A DNA stretch of 62,877 bases, taken from the NCBI GenBank assembly GCA_027624955.1, contig JAQBTG010000018.1, positions 1 to 62,877 of the forward strand. The letters run 5' to 3'. Source of the stretch: Pseudomonadota bacterium (GTDB taxonomy: Bacteria; Pseudomonadota; Alphaproteobacteria; UBA828). A program made the translations under genes and the position numbers. The notes beneath the pieces were generated by a model. That model was not told where the DNA came from. It worked only from the letters and a program-made list of their open reading frames with translations, and did not search any database. Position 1 is the first letter of the stretch. Each line of letters starts with the position of its first letter. Positions 1-8,736 of the stretch are shown piece after piece.

Positions 1-90
1 CGATGAGACAGAAACCCTCCCTTATGCAATCCGACTAGTTTGTTCCATAGGCGCTGACGTCAGACAGTCGCCAATCGTGGAAACCGGGAC

Positions 91-1596
91 ATGCGAATCT
101 CCTTAAAACCCGCTCATCTCGCGCCTGCACTCTTTCTAATCTTGGCCGCGGCGCTGGCTGCACCCGTGGCTGCGCCGGCGGCGGCACAGGATATTGCGAC
201 CGCGGAAGCAGCCTATAAGCGCGGCGATTACCCGGCGGCTTTGCGCGAAATTCAGCCGCTGGCCGAGCACGGCGATGCCGCTGCCCAGACCATCCTCGCC
301 GCTATGTATCGCACCGGACGGGGTGTCGCAAAGGACCCGGGAGAAGCGCTAAAATGGTACCGTAGAGCGGCCGACCAGGGCTTCGCCAAGGCACTTTACA
401 GCCTTGGGCTAATGTACGAATCTGGCCAGGGTGTTACTGCTAACGAGAGCGAGGCGCTGCGCTGGTACCGAAGGGCAGCAGACGCGGGCGACGCCGCCGC
501 GCAATCCAATATCGGGCTGTTATATTATGAAGGCCGCGGCGTAGCCGAGAATATTGCCGAGGCGCTCCTCTGGCTCCGGCGGGCCGCCGAACAGGACTAC
601 GCCGTCGCCCAATTTAATCTCGGGCTCCTGTACGTTAAAGACCGAGGCATACCGGCAGACCCTGTTCAGGCCTATATGTGGTGGAGCCTCGCGGCCGACC
701 AGGGCGTCGAGCAGGCGGCCACTTACCGCGATGAGGTGGCCCTCGGGATGTTTACCGAGCAAATCGCCGAAGCGCAGAAACTTGCCCTCGAATGGCGCGC
801 CACGCACAGCGCCGCGAAGGCGGATAGCGCGACCAAGGCAGAGAATGCCGCGAAGGCCACAGAAACCAAGAGAGCCGCGAAGGCCACAGAAACCAAGAGA
901 GCCGCGAAGGCCGCAGAAACCAAGAGAGCCGCGAAGGCGGCAGAAACCGAGAAAGCCGCGAAGGCCGAGAAAGCCGAGAAAGCCGCGAAAGCCGAGAAAG
1001 CCGCACAAGCCGAGAGGGCCGCGAAGGCCGAGAGCGCCGTCGCACCCCCAACTCAGACATCGCCAGCCGCTGGCGATGCGGTGGCGGATTTTGCCGTTGG
1101 AAAAGAAGCCTATCAGCGCGCCGACTATGAAGCGGCGCTAAAACAGTGGCGGCCACTTGCGGAACAGGGTCTCGTCACTGCCCAGTTCGGCCTCGGAGTG
1201 TTGTACGCCAAAGGCCAAGGCGTCGCCAAAAATTTCGGCGAAGCGATAAAGTGGTACCTGAAAGCGGCCCAACAGGGCGACGTCTCGGCGCAATATAATC
1301 TCGGCAATTTGTACCGCCGCGGCGACGGCGTGCCCGAGGACCCTGCTGCCGCAGTCAGGTGGTACCGCGCCGCTGCAGATCGCGGCCAAGCCGCCTCCCA
1401 GGCCATCTTGGGAGTCATGTACGCCAACGGTTTGGGCGTCCCTGGCGACGTGGTGCAGGCCTATGTTTGGCTGACCCTTGCAGCTGGCCAGGGCAATCAG
1501 GCCGCGGCCCAAAACCGAACGATTATGGCAAGCCGAATGGCTGCCGCGCAGATTGCCGAGGCCGAAAATCTGGCCCTGGAATGGAAGCCCAAATAA
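91..1596 (+). CDS. Sel1-repeat (TPR-like) periplasmic protein with Ala/Lys/Glu-rich linker
   Basis: A 501-residue protein with a signal peptide (hydrophobic stretch about residues 10-32, ending AAAQ). It has two blocks of Sel1 repeats, about residues 36-235 and 330-495, recognised by repeated GxGVAxDxxEAxxWYRxAA-type units. Between them lies a low-complexity linker (about 240-325) of AAKA-TETKR and AEKAEKA units. Sel1 proteins are helical solenoid scaffolds for protein-protein contacts, often in the envelope; the partner here is unknown. A second, short Sel1-like gene follows 90 bp later on the same strand, suggesting co-transcription. The linker is encoded by tandem 27-bp repeats and may vary in length. 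Family call is firm, exact role unknown. Confidence 0.85.
   Translation: MRISLKPAHLAPALFLILAAALAAPVAAPAAAQDIATAEAAYKRGDYPAALREIQPLAEHGDAAAQTILAAMYRTGRGVAKDPGEALKWYRRAADQGFAKALYSLGLMYESGQGVTANESEALRWYRRAADAGDAAAQSNIGLLYYEGRGVAENIAEALLWLRRAAEQDYAVAQFNLGLLYVKDRGIPADPVQAYMWWSLAADQGVEQAATYRDEVALGMFTEQIAEAQKLALEWRATHSAAKADSATKAENAAKATETKRAAKATETKRAAKAAETKRAAKAAETEKAAKAEKAEKAAKAEKAAQAERAAKAESAVAPPTQTSPAAGDAVADFAVGKEAYQRADYEAALKQWRPLAEQGLVTAQFGLGVLYAKGQGVAKNFGEAIKWYLKAAQQGDVSAQYNLGNLYRRGDGVPEDPAAAVRWYRAAADRGQAASQAILGVMYANGLGVPGDVVQAYVWLTLAAGQGNQAAAQNRTIMASRMAAAQIAEAENLALEWKPK
847..1035 (+). repeat. Tandem 27-bp repeats decaying to 18/9-bp units, in frame
   Basis: Four successive 27-bp units (847-873, 874-900, 901-927, 928-954) encode AAKATETKR-type peptides. 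They are followed by 18- and 9-bp derivatives (955-1035) encoding AAKAEK-type peptides. All unit lengths are multiples of three, so copy-number change keeps the frame. The first two units are identical as read. Confidence 0.9.
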
Positions 1597-1686
1597 CCCC
1601 GCAACATCTCGCCCGTGAAACCTGCCGAACAGCCAGTCTATCCGGATTGGGGTTGTCGCCATGGCAAATGCACCTATATGCAAGGG

Positions 1687-2142
1687 ATGCGTATTTTTCT
1701 CACCACTGCCGTGGTCGCGCTGGCACTGACGGGCCTGGCGATCACCACCGGCCCCGGCGCAAGGGCCGAAATGGCTGCCCCCGAAGCGTCGCGCCATAGC
1801 GGCGAAGTTCAGATTGCGCAGGTCGTGCGTGAGAAAGGCGCCAGCAACCGCTACAAAGAGCAACTCCGGCGAAACCTGTTCAAGGGCCAGCACGGCGACG
1901 CCGCGGCGCTGCGCCAAATCGGCTTTCATTATGCCAAAGGCTGGGGCGTGATACGCGATATGACGAAAGCCTATATGTGGTTCACCCTAGCCGCCCAGGA
2001 GGGTAGTGACGATGCCCTGGAGAACCGCAAAACCATCGCCTATCGCTTAAGCGATACACAGATCGCCAACGCCGAAGCCATGGCTGCGCGCTGGCTACAA
2101 ACCTATGAATGGGAAATCGAAGCCGGCTCCTTCGGCGGCTAA
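1687..2142 (+). CDS. Small secreted Sel1-like protein
   Basis: About 151 residues from the ATG at 1687, chosen because it begins directly at a signal peptide (MRIFLTTAVVALALTGL, cleavage near GARA). An upstream GTG at 1615 would add a non-hydrophobic 24-residue extension. The mature part has one or two degenerate Sel1 units (GWGVIRDMTKAYMWFTLAA) and a C-terminal segment similar to the end of the preceding 501-residue protein (IANAEAMAARW). It probably arose by partial duplication of that gene. Function unknown; likely periplasmic. Confidence 0.7.
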   Translation: MRIFLTTAVVALALTGLAITTGPGARAEMAAPEASRHSGEVQIAQVVREKGASNRYKEQLRRNLFKGQHGDAAALRQIGFHYAKGWGVIRDMTKAYMWFTLAAQEGSDDALENRKTIAYRLSDTQIANAEAMAARWLQTYEWEIEAGSFGG

Positions 2143-2203
2143 CCAGTTTGGCGGCTAGCCGGCGCTCTTGCGACGCCGAGTTTACGGCGCTTCGGCCATT
2201 TTT

Positions 2204-3367
2204 CTAGATGCGGTGTGCCTCGGCGATATAGCCTGAGGTTTGCATTTCATTGAGGCGGGACGTGGTGCGGGCGAACTCAAAAACACCGGCGCCTTCGGAA
2301 TAAAGCACATCTGGTTCCGCCGCCGCTGAGCAGATGAAATTGACGCGGTGTTCATAGAGCACATCGATCAAGGTGACGAAGCGCTTGGCCTCGTTGCGCA
2401 TATCCGGCCCCATACGTGGGATATCGCTGACGATCACGGTGTGGAACGCGGCCTGCAGTGCGATATAGTCGGCCGGGCCAAGAGGGCGCGCACAGAGCTC
2501 CTCGAAGCTTGCCATCGCCACGCCACGCGCAGTGCGCGCAATGGTGAGCGTGCGGCCCTTTACGGTGAAGGTTTCCGGCTCCGGCGGAATACCATCGCTT
2601 AGATGCCGGAACATGCGCTCAAGCTCCACCGTCGCCGCCGCCGTGAGCGGCGTGTGATAGAGGCGCGAGCGGCTGATGAATCGGGTGCGATAATCCGTCG
2701 GCCCATCCAGCGCAACCAGTTCGAGGCGCGCCTTGACCAACTCAATAAACGGCACGAAGCGCGCGCGGTTGATGCCGTTTTCGTAGAGCGTATCGGGTGT
2801 GCGGTTGGAGGTCATCACGACGATCACGCCGGCCTCGATCAATGCCGTGAACAGCGGCCCGAGCACCATTGCGTCACCTATATCGGTGACGTGAAAATCG
2901 TCGAAGCACAGCAGCCGCGCCCCTTCCGCGAGGCGCTGGGCGTAGCGCACCAAGCCACCGTCACCGCCGGTCTCCTGGCCGCTGACCAGCGCACGGTTGA
3001 TCTCTCCATGGGCTTCCTGCATGAAATGATGGTGGTGGACGCGGCGCTTGGGCGTCACCGGCGCGGTCTCAAAAAATATATCCATCAGCATGGATTTGCC
3101 GCGCCCGACACCGCCATGGATATAGACGCCACGCGGGCCGTCCGTAGCCTCGCGCGACATGCGGCCGAAAAGTTTGAAGCCGCGCCGCGCCGGCGCAGCG
3201 AGCCCCACCGCCAAGCGATCATGCAGCGCCTGCAGGCGCGCCGCCGCCGCTTCCTGGTCAGGGTCGGCAAGGATGCCTTCGGCCGCGTCAGAAAGCAGTG
3301 CGCGATAGGCCGCCAATGGTCCGGCCGCGCCGCCCTTAGGCGCCGAATCTTCCGGCCCGGCGCTCAC
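2204..3367 (-). CDS. zapE: ZapE/AFG1-family ATPase (cell division protein ZapE)
   Basis: 387 residues, the usual length for the AFG1/ZapE ATPase family. Walker A GGVGRGKS lies at residues 85-92 and Walker B RLLCFDDFHV at 151-160, with the family HHHHFMQ segment between them. In E. coli ZapE associates with FtsZ at the septum; mitochondrial AFG1 homologues help protein quality control. It is a cytoplasmic P-loop NTPase. The next gene upstream on the same strand is hspQ (9 bp apart), so the two are probably co-transcribed. Family confidence is high; the division role is taken from homologues. Confidence 0.93.
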   Translation of the reverse strand: MSAGPEDSAPKGGAAGPLAAYRALLSDAAEGILADPDQEAAAARLQALHDRLAVGLAAPARRGFKLFGRMSREATDGPRGVYIHGGVGRGKSMLMDIFFETAPVTPKRRVHHHHFMQEAHGEINRALVSGQETGGDGGLVRYAQRLAEGARLLCFDDFHVTDIGDAMVLGPLFTALIEAGVIVVMTSNRTPDTLYENGINRARFVPFIELVKARLELVALDGPTDYRTRFISRSRLYHTPLTAAATVELERMFRHLSDGIPPEPETFTVKGRTLTIARTARGVAMASFEELCARPLGPADYIALQAAFHTVIVSDIPRMGPDMRNEAKRFVTLIDVLYEHRVNFICSAAAEPDVLYSEGAGVFEFARTTSRLNEMQTSGYIAEAHRI

Positions 3368-3376
3368 GATTTCGCG

Positions 3377-3700
3377 TTAATGCGACTGATGATCGACCAC
3401 TTTATAGTGGCCGTCGCGAAGTTCACCGAACATCATCGACACTTCGGGGTGGGATATCGGTAACCCCGTATCGTCGATCAGCAGATTCTGCTCCGACACA
3501 TAAGCTTCGTAGGCGATCTCATCGTTCTCGGCCAGGAGATGATAATACGGCTGCTCCTTGGCGGGGCGGATATCCTCTGGGATCGCCAGCCACCATTCCT
3601 CGGTATTACTGAACTCCGGATCGACGTCATAGATGACGCCACGGAACGAATAAACGCGGTGTTTGACGACTTGTCCTAAGGCGAATTTTGCGGCTTTCAC
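3377..3700 (-). CDS. hspQ: Heat-shock protein HspQ (YccV-like, hemimethylated-DNA-binding domain)
   Basis: 107 residues matching the YccV/HspQ fold throughout: KFALGQVVKHRVYSFRGVI at the N-terminus, a DPEFSNTEEWW segment, then PYYHLLAEN and YVSEQNLL. In E. coli HspQ is heat-induced and acts as a specificity factor for Lon protease; homologues were first described as binding hemimethylated oriC DNA. It lies 9 bp upstream of zapE on the same strand, so a shared quality-control transcript is likely. Confidence 0.93.
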   Translation of the reverse strand: MKAAKFALGQVVKHRVYSFRGVIYDVDPEFSNTEEWWLAIPEDIRPAKEQPYYHLLAENDEIAYEAYVSEQNLLIDDTGLPISHPEVSMMFGELRDGHYKVVDHQSH

Positions 3701-3899
3701 GGCTTCTATCCAGGCTGTTCGCTCAATTTTAGCGCCTCATTTGCGCCAGATAGCATGATCTTAGCAAATGATTAGTGAATATTCCCCCCACGCCAGAAAT
3801 AAATTCTAGCTGGCCCGGCGTGGTATCAGCCGCTCGACGACTTGCGTATCGACTTCTAAGAGTTGGTGATCAGCCCGGGCCTCCCTCGGCCACAATAGA

Positions 3900-4307
3900 T
3901 TAGTCCGGCTCGGATTTCGCGGCACTGAGTTCGATCGCCTGGCCATGCGGTGTATTCAGATAGGCGTGCCGCCAATCATCCTTACGCCCGGTCATTTCGG
4001 CTCGCGAAGCCAGGCCTTTGTCGGCCACCAACTTTTCCAGCGCCGCCAACCATTGGCGGTAGTAGGTGCTGATCGCCTCTTCCGCCCCGCCTCCAGCACC
4101 GCCATCAGCTCGCGCGGCCCTTTCACCAGGCTCCGCAGCGATCTCGGCGCTCAGATATTGTGCCCATTCGGGCCAGCTAAAATGCCCCTCGGCGGACAGC
4201 CGCACCGCCATGGCAAAGGCCTGGGCCTGCCATGGCTCGGCGAATAGCGGGCCATCTTCAGTGAGAGGAAGCGACGGGGTTGCCGTCAGTTGTGCCTTAT
4301 CCACCAT
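3900..4307 (-). CDS. Nitrile hydratase accessory (activator/metallochaperone-like) protein
   Basis: 135 residues from the ATG at 4307; a longer reading upstream would run through the beta-subunit gene in another frame. It matches the nitrile-hydratase accessory family: EPWQAQAFAMAVRL, FSWPEWAQYLSAEI, YYRQWLAALEKLVADKGL and the terminal TPHGQAI. These proteins resemble the beta N-terminal domain and are thought to deliver cobalt to, or mature, the alpha subunit. It is the last gene of a five-gene operon (alpha, beta-N1, beta-N2, beta-C, accessory) with a 7-bp gap from the preceding gene. Confidence 0.88.
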   Translation of the reverse strand: MVDKAQLTATPSLPLTEDGPLFAEPWQAQAFAMAVRLSAEGHFSWPEWAQYLSAEIAAEPGERAARADGGAGGGAEEAISTYYRQWLAALEKLVADKGLASRAEMTGRKDDWRHAYLNTPHGQAIELSAAKSEPD

Positions 4308-4314
4308 CTCAGGC

Positions 4315-4665
4315 TCAGGCCGGGTCGAGATAATCGTCCCACATATCGACATAGAGGCTGTCCCGGGCCGAAGCCTCGGCGCCCCACAATTCCCGCGCCG
4401 TAAAGCGCACGCTATAGATATTCTGCGGCGTCTCGCCCCGGCCGTGCGCCATGGTATCGGGTAAACCGAAGACGCCATGCACCTTATGGACGATGCCGCG
4501 CTTGCCGCGCAGATAACGCGGCAGGCGGGTGTGGCCGGCCGGATTGATGTTGCGCGCGACGACATCATCACCGGCTTTGAACTTAGGCGCCACGTCGGCG
4601 TCGATGCGCGCCGATCCACCGGTCATGAACAGGGGGACGACATCTTCTGCTTTCAGCACCCGCAT
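4315..4665 (-). CDS. Nitrile hydratase beta subunit, C-terminal half as a separate polypeptide
   Basis: 116 residues from the ATG at 4665, which overlaps the stop of the preceding gene (TGATG), indicating translational coupling. It corresponds to the C-terminal SH3-like barrel of nitrile hydratase beta: FKAGDDVVARN, HTRLPRYLRGKRG, HGVFGLPDTMAHG, YSVRFTARELWG, LYVDMWDDYL. In ordinary two-subunit enzymes this is fused to the N-terminal half. Separate halves are known from thiocyanate hydrolase and toyocamycin nitrile hydratase. This gene is therefore a gamma-like third subunit. Confidence 0.92.
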   Translation of the reverse strand: MRVLKAEDVVPLFMTGGSARIDADVAPKFKAGDDVVARNINPAGHTRLPRYLRGKRGIVHKVHGVFGLPDTMAHGRGETPQNIYSVRFTARELWGAEASARDSLYVDMWDDYLDPA

Positions 4666-4985
4666 CAGACGGCTCCTTGGGCAGCTTGGGCAGCTTGGGC
4701 CCAAGACGCATGCAGCTCGGCGCCGCTAAATTGGCCTTTCTCGATCATCACTTGCTCCATGGCAATCAGCCAGTGTTCGTAATAGCTGGTCGAGAGATAT
4801 TCCCCCGGTGCGATGCGCTCGATGGCGTGGCGGAATTCATTGTCGTCATAAATGCCGCAGGCGAACGCCGCCATCCAGAGTGCAAACATGCGGCGCTCCC
4901 AATCAGCATGAAACACCGGTTCATCGGTTTCCACATCGATCGGTCCCATGCCGTGCATGCCGCCGAGATCATGAATGCCGTTCAT
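4665..4985 (-). CDS. Nitrile hydratase beta subunit, N-terminal half, copy 2
   Basis: 106 residues starting MNGIHDLGGMHGMGPI, the signature start of nitrile hydratase beta subunits. It continues through WERRMFALWMAAF and LSTSYYEHWLIAMEQV, then stops after a short Ala/Gln-rich tail. It covers only the helical N-terminal domain. It is roughly 70% identical to the adjacent gene at 4987-5316, so the pair is a tandem duplication. One base separates it from copy 1, and its stop overlaps the start of the C-terminal-half gene. Confidence 0.92.
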   Translation of the reverse strand: MNGIHDLGGMHGMGPIDVETDEPVFHADWERRMFALWMAAFACGIYDDNEFRHAIERIAPGEYLSTSYYEHWLIAMEQVMIEKGQFSGAELHASWAQAAQAAQGAV

Positions 4986-4986
4986 C

Positions 4987-5316
4987 TCATACCGCCTCTG
5001 CCGCAGCCGCGGCCGCAGTCTCTGCCCCAGCCCAAGCCGCTTCCAATTCAGCGCGGCTGATTTGGCCTTTTTCGATCATCACCCGTTCCAGCGCATGCAG
5101 CCAATGTTCGTAATAGCTGGTGCTAAGGTATTCCGCCGGCGCCATGCGCTCGACGCTGTGGCGAAACTCATCGACATTAAAGATATCGCTGGAAAAGGCG
5201 GCCATCATCACCGCAAACATCCGGCGCTCCCATGGCGCAGAAAAGAGCGGCTCATCGGTGATGGGATCAATCGGTCCCATGCCGTGCATGCCGCCGATAT
5301 CATGAATACCGTTCAT
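4987..5316 (-). CDS. Nitrile hydratase beta subunit, N-terminal half, copy 1
   Basis: 109 residues with the same MNGIHDxGGMHGMGPI start and LSTSYYEHWL core as its neighbour, ending in an Ala/Glu-rich tail (AGAETAAAAAAEAV). The start lies one base after the alpha-subunit stop codon. Whether the two N-terminal copies form a heteromeric enzyme, are alternatives, or one is redundant cannot be told from sequence. Both lack stops or frameshifts and keep the family motifs, so both look functional. Confidence 0.92.
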   Translation of the reverse strand: MNGIHDIGGMHGMGPIDPITDEPLFSAPWERRMFAVMMAAFSSDIFNVDEFRHSVERMAPAEYLSTSYYEHWLHALERVMIEKGQISRAELEAAWAGAETAAAAAAEAV

Positions 5317-5317
5317 C

Positions 5318-5917
5318 TTATGTCGCCGCCACGAGCGCGGTGCCGATCATTGAATCTCGTGACACCAATGCCGCCAGCTCCGCTTCACCGAGGCCTTCGG
5401 TGCCGGCCGGGCGTTCCGGCAACACCATGTAGCGCACCTCCGCCGTGCTGTCCCACACGCGAACCTCGACATCTTGGCCGATATCGACGCCGAATTCGGC
5501 CAACACAGTGCGCGGCTCACTGACGGCGCGGGCGCGGTAAGGCGCCGCCTTGTACCAAACCGGCGGCAGGCCGAGCACCGGCCAGGGGTAACAAGAGCAG
5601 AGTGTGCAGACGAGAAGGTTGTGCACTTCCGGCGTATTCTCCACCACCACCATGTCCTCGCCCTGGGCGCCACTATAGCCAAGCTCGGCAATCGCAGGTG
5701 TCGCATTCTCCAGCAGGCGGGCTTTGTATTCCGGATCCGTCCAGGCGCGTGCCACCACATGGGCGCCGTTCTGCGGCCCGATATTATGCTCATAAAGATC
5801 GATGATAGCGTCGAGCGTATCGGCTTCGACCAATCCCTTCTCGAGCAACAGCGATTCGAGCGCTTTAACGCGGAGCGCGATGTCGGATGGTGGTTCGGTA
5901 TGATCGTGACCGGCCAT
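5318..5917 (-). CDS. nthA: Cobalt-type nitrile hydratase (or thiocyanate-hydrolase-like) alpha subunit
   Basis: 199 residues matching nitrile hydratase alpha end to end. The metal-binding claw C-T-L-C-S-C is at residues 104-109; Thr in the second position is the hallmark of cobalt rather than iron enzymes. Flanking family segments are [39 protein letters not shown] and [11 protein letters not shown]. It hydrates nitriles to amides in the cytoplasm; thiocyanate hydrolase is an alternative because its gamma subunit carries the same claw. It is first gene of the operon and has GGGAGG in its leader. Confidence 0.93.
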   Translation of the reverse strand: MAGHDHTEPPSDIALRVKALESLLLEKGLVEADTLDAIIDLYEHNIGPQNGAHVVARAWTDPEYKARLLENATPAIAELGYSGAQGEDMVVVENTPEVHNLLVCTLCSCYPWPVLGLPPVWYKAAPYRARAVSEPRTVLAEFGVDIGQDVEVRVWDSTAEVRYMVLPERPAGTEGLGEAELAALVSRDSMIGTALVAAT

Positions 5918-5999
5918 GAAGGACCTCCCTTGCGCCGCGTTTCCAAAATAGCGGTGGAAAAAGTTTCACCTATCAGCGCCGCACCCGTCAAGCCACCGC

Positions 6000-7505
6000 T
6001 TAACTGATTTGCCCTTCGCGCCCAGCCCAATAGGGTTTGCGCAGTTCGCGCTTCAATATCTTGCCGGGGCCGGACAACGGCAGCGGCTCATCCCAAAAAT
6101 CGATTCCCTTCGGCACTTTGTAGCCAGCGATCTTGCCATGGCAAAAAACGATCAATTCCGCCGCCTCGACCGGATAACGCAATTGGATGGCCGCATGTAC
6201 CGCCTCGCCCCATTTTTTATCGGGAATGCCGAACACTGCGGCCTGCAATACCGCCGGATGCTGGTGCAAAACCTCCTCCACTTCGGCGCAATAGACGTTT
6301 TCAGCGCCGCTGACGATCATGTCCTTGGCCCGGTCCATCAGAAAGATGTAGTTGTTTTCATCCGCATAGCCGAGATCTCCGGAGAAATACCAGCCGTCGC
6401 GGAGAACTGCCGCCGTCTCCGCCGGTTTGTTCCAGTAGCCCTGCATGACGTTCGGGCCCCGCACCGCGATCTCGCCAACTTCATGCGGCGCGCATTCGCC
6501 GTCCGTCTCGTTAACCACTCGCACCGCCACCCCGGGCACCGCCTGGCCGCATGAACGCAGCATATCGGAGTGCGGCATGCGCTCCTCATGGCGCAACCCT
6601 GTGGCCAGTGGCGCCAGTTCCGTGGCGCCGTAAAGATGGATGAATTCGGCGCCAGGAAACGCTGTGATGGCGCGCCGGATCACTTCCGTGGCAATCGGCG
6701 AAGCGCCATGCGCCACCGTACGAACGCTCGATACATCGCGCGGATTGGCGTGTTGCTCCTCAGCCAGGGCGGCAATCATGATCGGCACGCCGAGCGTCTG
6801 GGTGGCGCGTTCGCGCGAAATTTGGTCCAGAATATCGCCAGGATTGAACGCCGGGATCACCAATTGAGCGCCGCCGCTCCATATGCTGGCGATGACGGAA
6901 TTCGACCCGGCGGCATGAAACAACGGCGCCATCACTGTCGATATATCTTCAGATGTCGGCTGCGTGATGGCTGTCCAGTTATGGCAATTGGCGATCAGAT
7001 TGCGGTGGCTCAGCATCACGCCCTTGGACGCGCCGGTGGTGCCGCCGGTGTAAAATAGCCCGGCCAGGGTTTGCTCGGTAACGCCCACACCCAGGTCGAT
7101 TTCATCGGCCTCGCCGATCAAGGACTCGTAGCCGTCGGGGATTTGGATAACGCGCTCGACATGCGCCGCCAAACCGCCAGGCTCGCGGTCGATCAAGAGG
7201 ATTTTGGCGCCCGAATCTTGCAGCGCATAGACAAGCTCTGCTTCGGCATGGCGGGTGTTGAGCGGCACCACGGCAAAGCCGGCCGCCGGTACCGCCATAT
7301 AGGTCTCGATATATTGATGTGAATTGGCGGCGAGGATGGCGACCCGATCGCCCGGCGCCAAGCCGAGCGCCTTCAGCGCCCCAGCCAGGCGGCGGCAGCG
7401 CGCCGTCATTGCGGTGTAATTCATGCGGACATCGCCGCAAATAATCGCCGGATTATCAGCGTAATGGCGGGCGGCGTGACGCAGCGGATCGGCGAGTGTG
7501 TGCAT
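6000..7505 (-). CDS. AMP-dependent acyl-CoA synthetase/ligase
   Basis: 501 residues of the ANL (adenylate-forming) superfamily. The AMP-binding motif FYTGGTTGASKGVML is at about 151-165. The core motifs HLYGATELAPLATG and GYWNKPAETAAVLRDGWYFSGD and the C-terminal PLSGPGKILKREL lysine motif are all present. It activates a carboxylic acid to its CoA thioester; the substrate is not predictable here. It lies 82 bp upstream of the nitrile hydratase alpha gene on the same strand, so a shared pathway (nitrile to amide to acid to acyl-CoA) is possible but the amidase step is not in this operon. Confidence 0.88.
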   Translation of the reverse strand: MHTLADPLRHAARHYADNPAIICGDVRMNYTAMTARCRRLAGALKALGLAPGDRVAILAANSHQYIETYMAVPAAGFAVVPLNTRHAEAELVYALQDSGAKILLIDREPGGLAAHVERVIQIPDGYESLIGEADEIDLGVGVTEQTLAGLFYTGGTTGASKGVMLSHRNLIANCHNWTAITQPTSEDISTVMAPLFHAAGSNSVIASIWSGGAQLVIPAFNPGDILDQISRERATQTLGVPIMIAALAEEQHANPRDVSSVRTVAHGASPIATEVIRRAITAFPGAEFIHLYGATELAPLATGLRHEERMPHSDMLRSCGQAVPGVAVRVVNETDGECAPHEVGEIAVRGPNVMQGYWNKPAETAAVLRDGWYFSGDLGYADENNYIFLMDRAKDMIVSGAENVYCAEVEEVLHQHPAVLQAAVFGIPDKKWGEAVHAAIQLRYPVEAAELIVFCHGKIAGYKVPKGIDFWDEPLPLSGPGKILKRELRKPYWAGREGQIS

Positions 7506-7638
7506 GTTGGGGCCAAAGCTGATTGCAGCGGCTTCAAGCTAACCTGTTCTGCCCCACATCTCCAGATGCTGCGTCATTCATAATTTTGGAACAACGCGCC
7601 GAGAAGTGGCAAGCTGGGGCAATTCCGGAAAGAGATAA

Positions 7639-8577
7639 ATGCGAAGACTGCACGCCACGCTGAGCGCCCTTTTACTGATTGCGGCACTGATCGCACTGGC
7701 GCTAGCGGCGGCACCAGCTGCGGCCGATTTCGAAACCGGGCGCGCGGCTTATCGCGCCGGCGAATATTCCGCCGCGATCGATGCCTGGCGCGCGCCGGCG
7801 GAAGCTGGTGAACCAGCAGCGCAGTTCGCGCTTGGCACGCTTTATGTTACCGGTGAAGGGGTCGAGCAGGATTTTGCCGAAGCCGCTTCCTGGTTCCAAA
7901 AAGCTGCCGAACAGGGCCATGCAAGCAGCCAGTATAATCTTGGCCTGATCCTCGATCAGGGCTGGACGGGCATGCCGGATTCCGAGGTCGCTGCGGAATG
8001 GTGGCGTAAAGCGGCAGCCCAGCACCATGCCGGCGCAGCCTATCAACTGGGGCTGCAAAACGAGCATGGCTGGGGTGTTGAGCCCGATATCACCGAAGCG
8101 ATCCGCTGGTATGAGCAGGCGGCGGGTCATAACTATGCCAGCGCGCAATATACGCTCGGCCTGATTTACGCTACGGGCCGCGGTGTCGTGCCCGACGCCG
8201 CCATGGCGGCTGCCTGGTACCGCAAGGCCGCCGACCAGGATTTGGCCGAGGCCGCGTACAATCTCGGTGTGCTCTATTTTAACGGCGAGGGCGTGGCTGA
8301 GGATCACACCGCCGCCGCGAGGCTCTATCTGCAAGCGGCAGAAAAAGGCCATATCGAAGCGCAGAACAATCTTGCTGGCATGTATGCGCTGGGCATCGGC
8401 ATCGCGCAGGATTTAGTACACGCCTACATGTGGTCCACCCTCGCGGTCGATGAAGACGCCGATTTGGCGGAGGAAAACCGCGCCCGCCTGGCCAAACTCA
8501 TGAGCGCCGAACAAATCGCCCATGGCGAGCGCTTGGCGCAAGCATGGCAGCCGCGCCAGCCGGCCGCCGGCGAATAA
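7639..8577 (+). CDS. Sel1-repeat periplasmic protein
   Basis: 312 residues with a signal peptide (about 1-28, ending AAPAAA-DF) and about seven consecutive Sel1 repeats (for example GEGVEQDFAEAASWFQKAAE, GRGVVPDAAMAAAWYRKAAD). Its organisation matches the repeat blocks of the 501-residue protein at the start of the window, including the terminal MSAEQIAHGERLAQ-type segment. It has no linker. Probably an envelope scaffold; partner unknown. Monocistronic as judged from flanking gaps. Confidence 0.87.
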   Translation: MRRLHATLSALLLIAALIALALAAAPAAADFETGRAAYRAGEYSAAIDAWRAPAEAGEPAAQFALGTLYVTGEGVEQDFAEAASWFQKAAEQGHASSQYNLGLILDQGWTGMPDSEVAAEWWRKAAAQHHAGAAYQLGLQNEHGWGVEPDITEAIRWYEQAAGHNYASAQYTLGLIYATGRGVVPDAAMAAAWYRKAADQDLAEAAYNLGVLYFNGEGVAEDHTAAARLYLQAAEKGHIEAQNNLAGMYALGIGIAQDLVHAYMWSTLAVDEDADLAEENRARLAKLMSAEQIAHGERLAQAWQPRQPAAGE

Positions 8578-8736
8578 AACCTCGCCCTGAACAACGGCGC
8601 CAGCCGCCTTGCTTGGCGGTTGGTGGTTGCATGCACGCGCTGATGCGCTTATGTGAGCGCCATCGCATTTTCACTTTTCCCTGTTGCACCGCTGCCGCCT
8701 ATTGCCCTGGCGACAGACGGCGAGGAATGAACTCAC

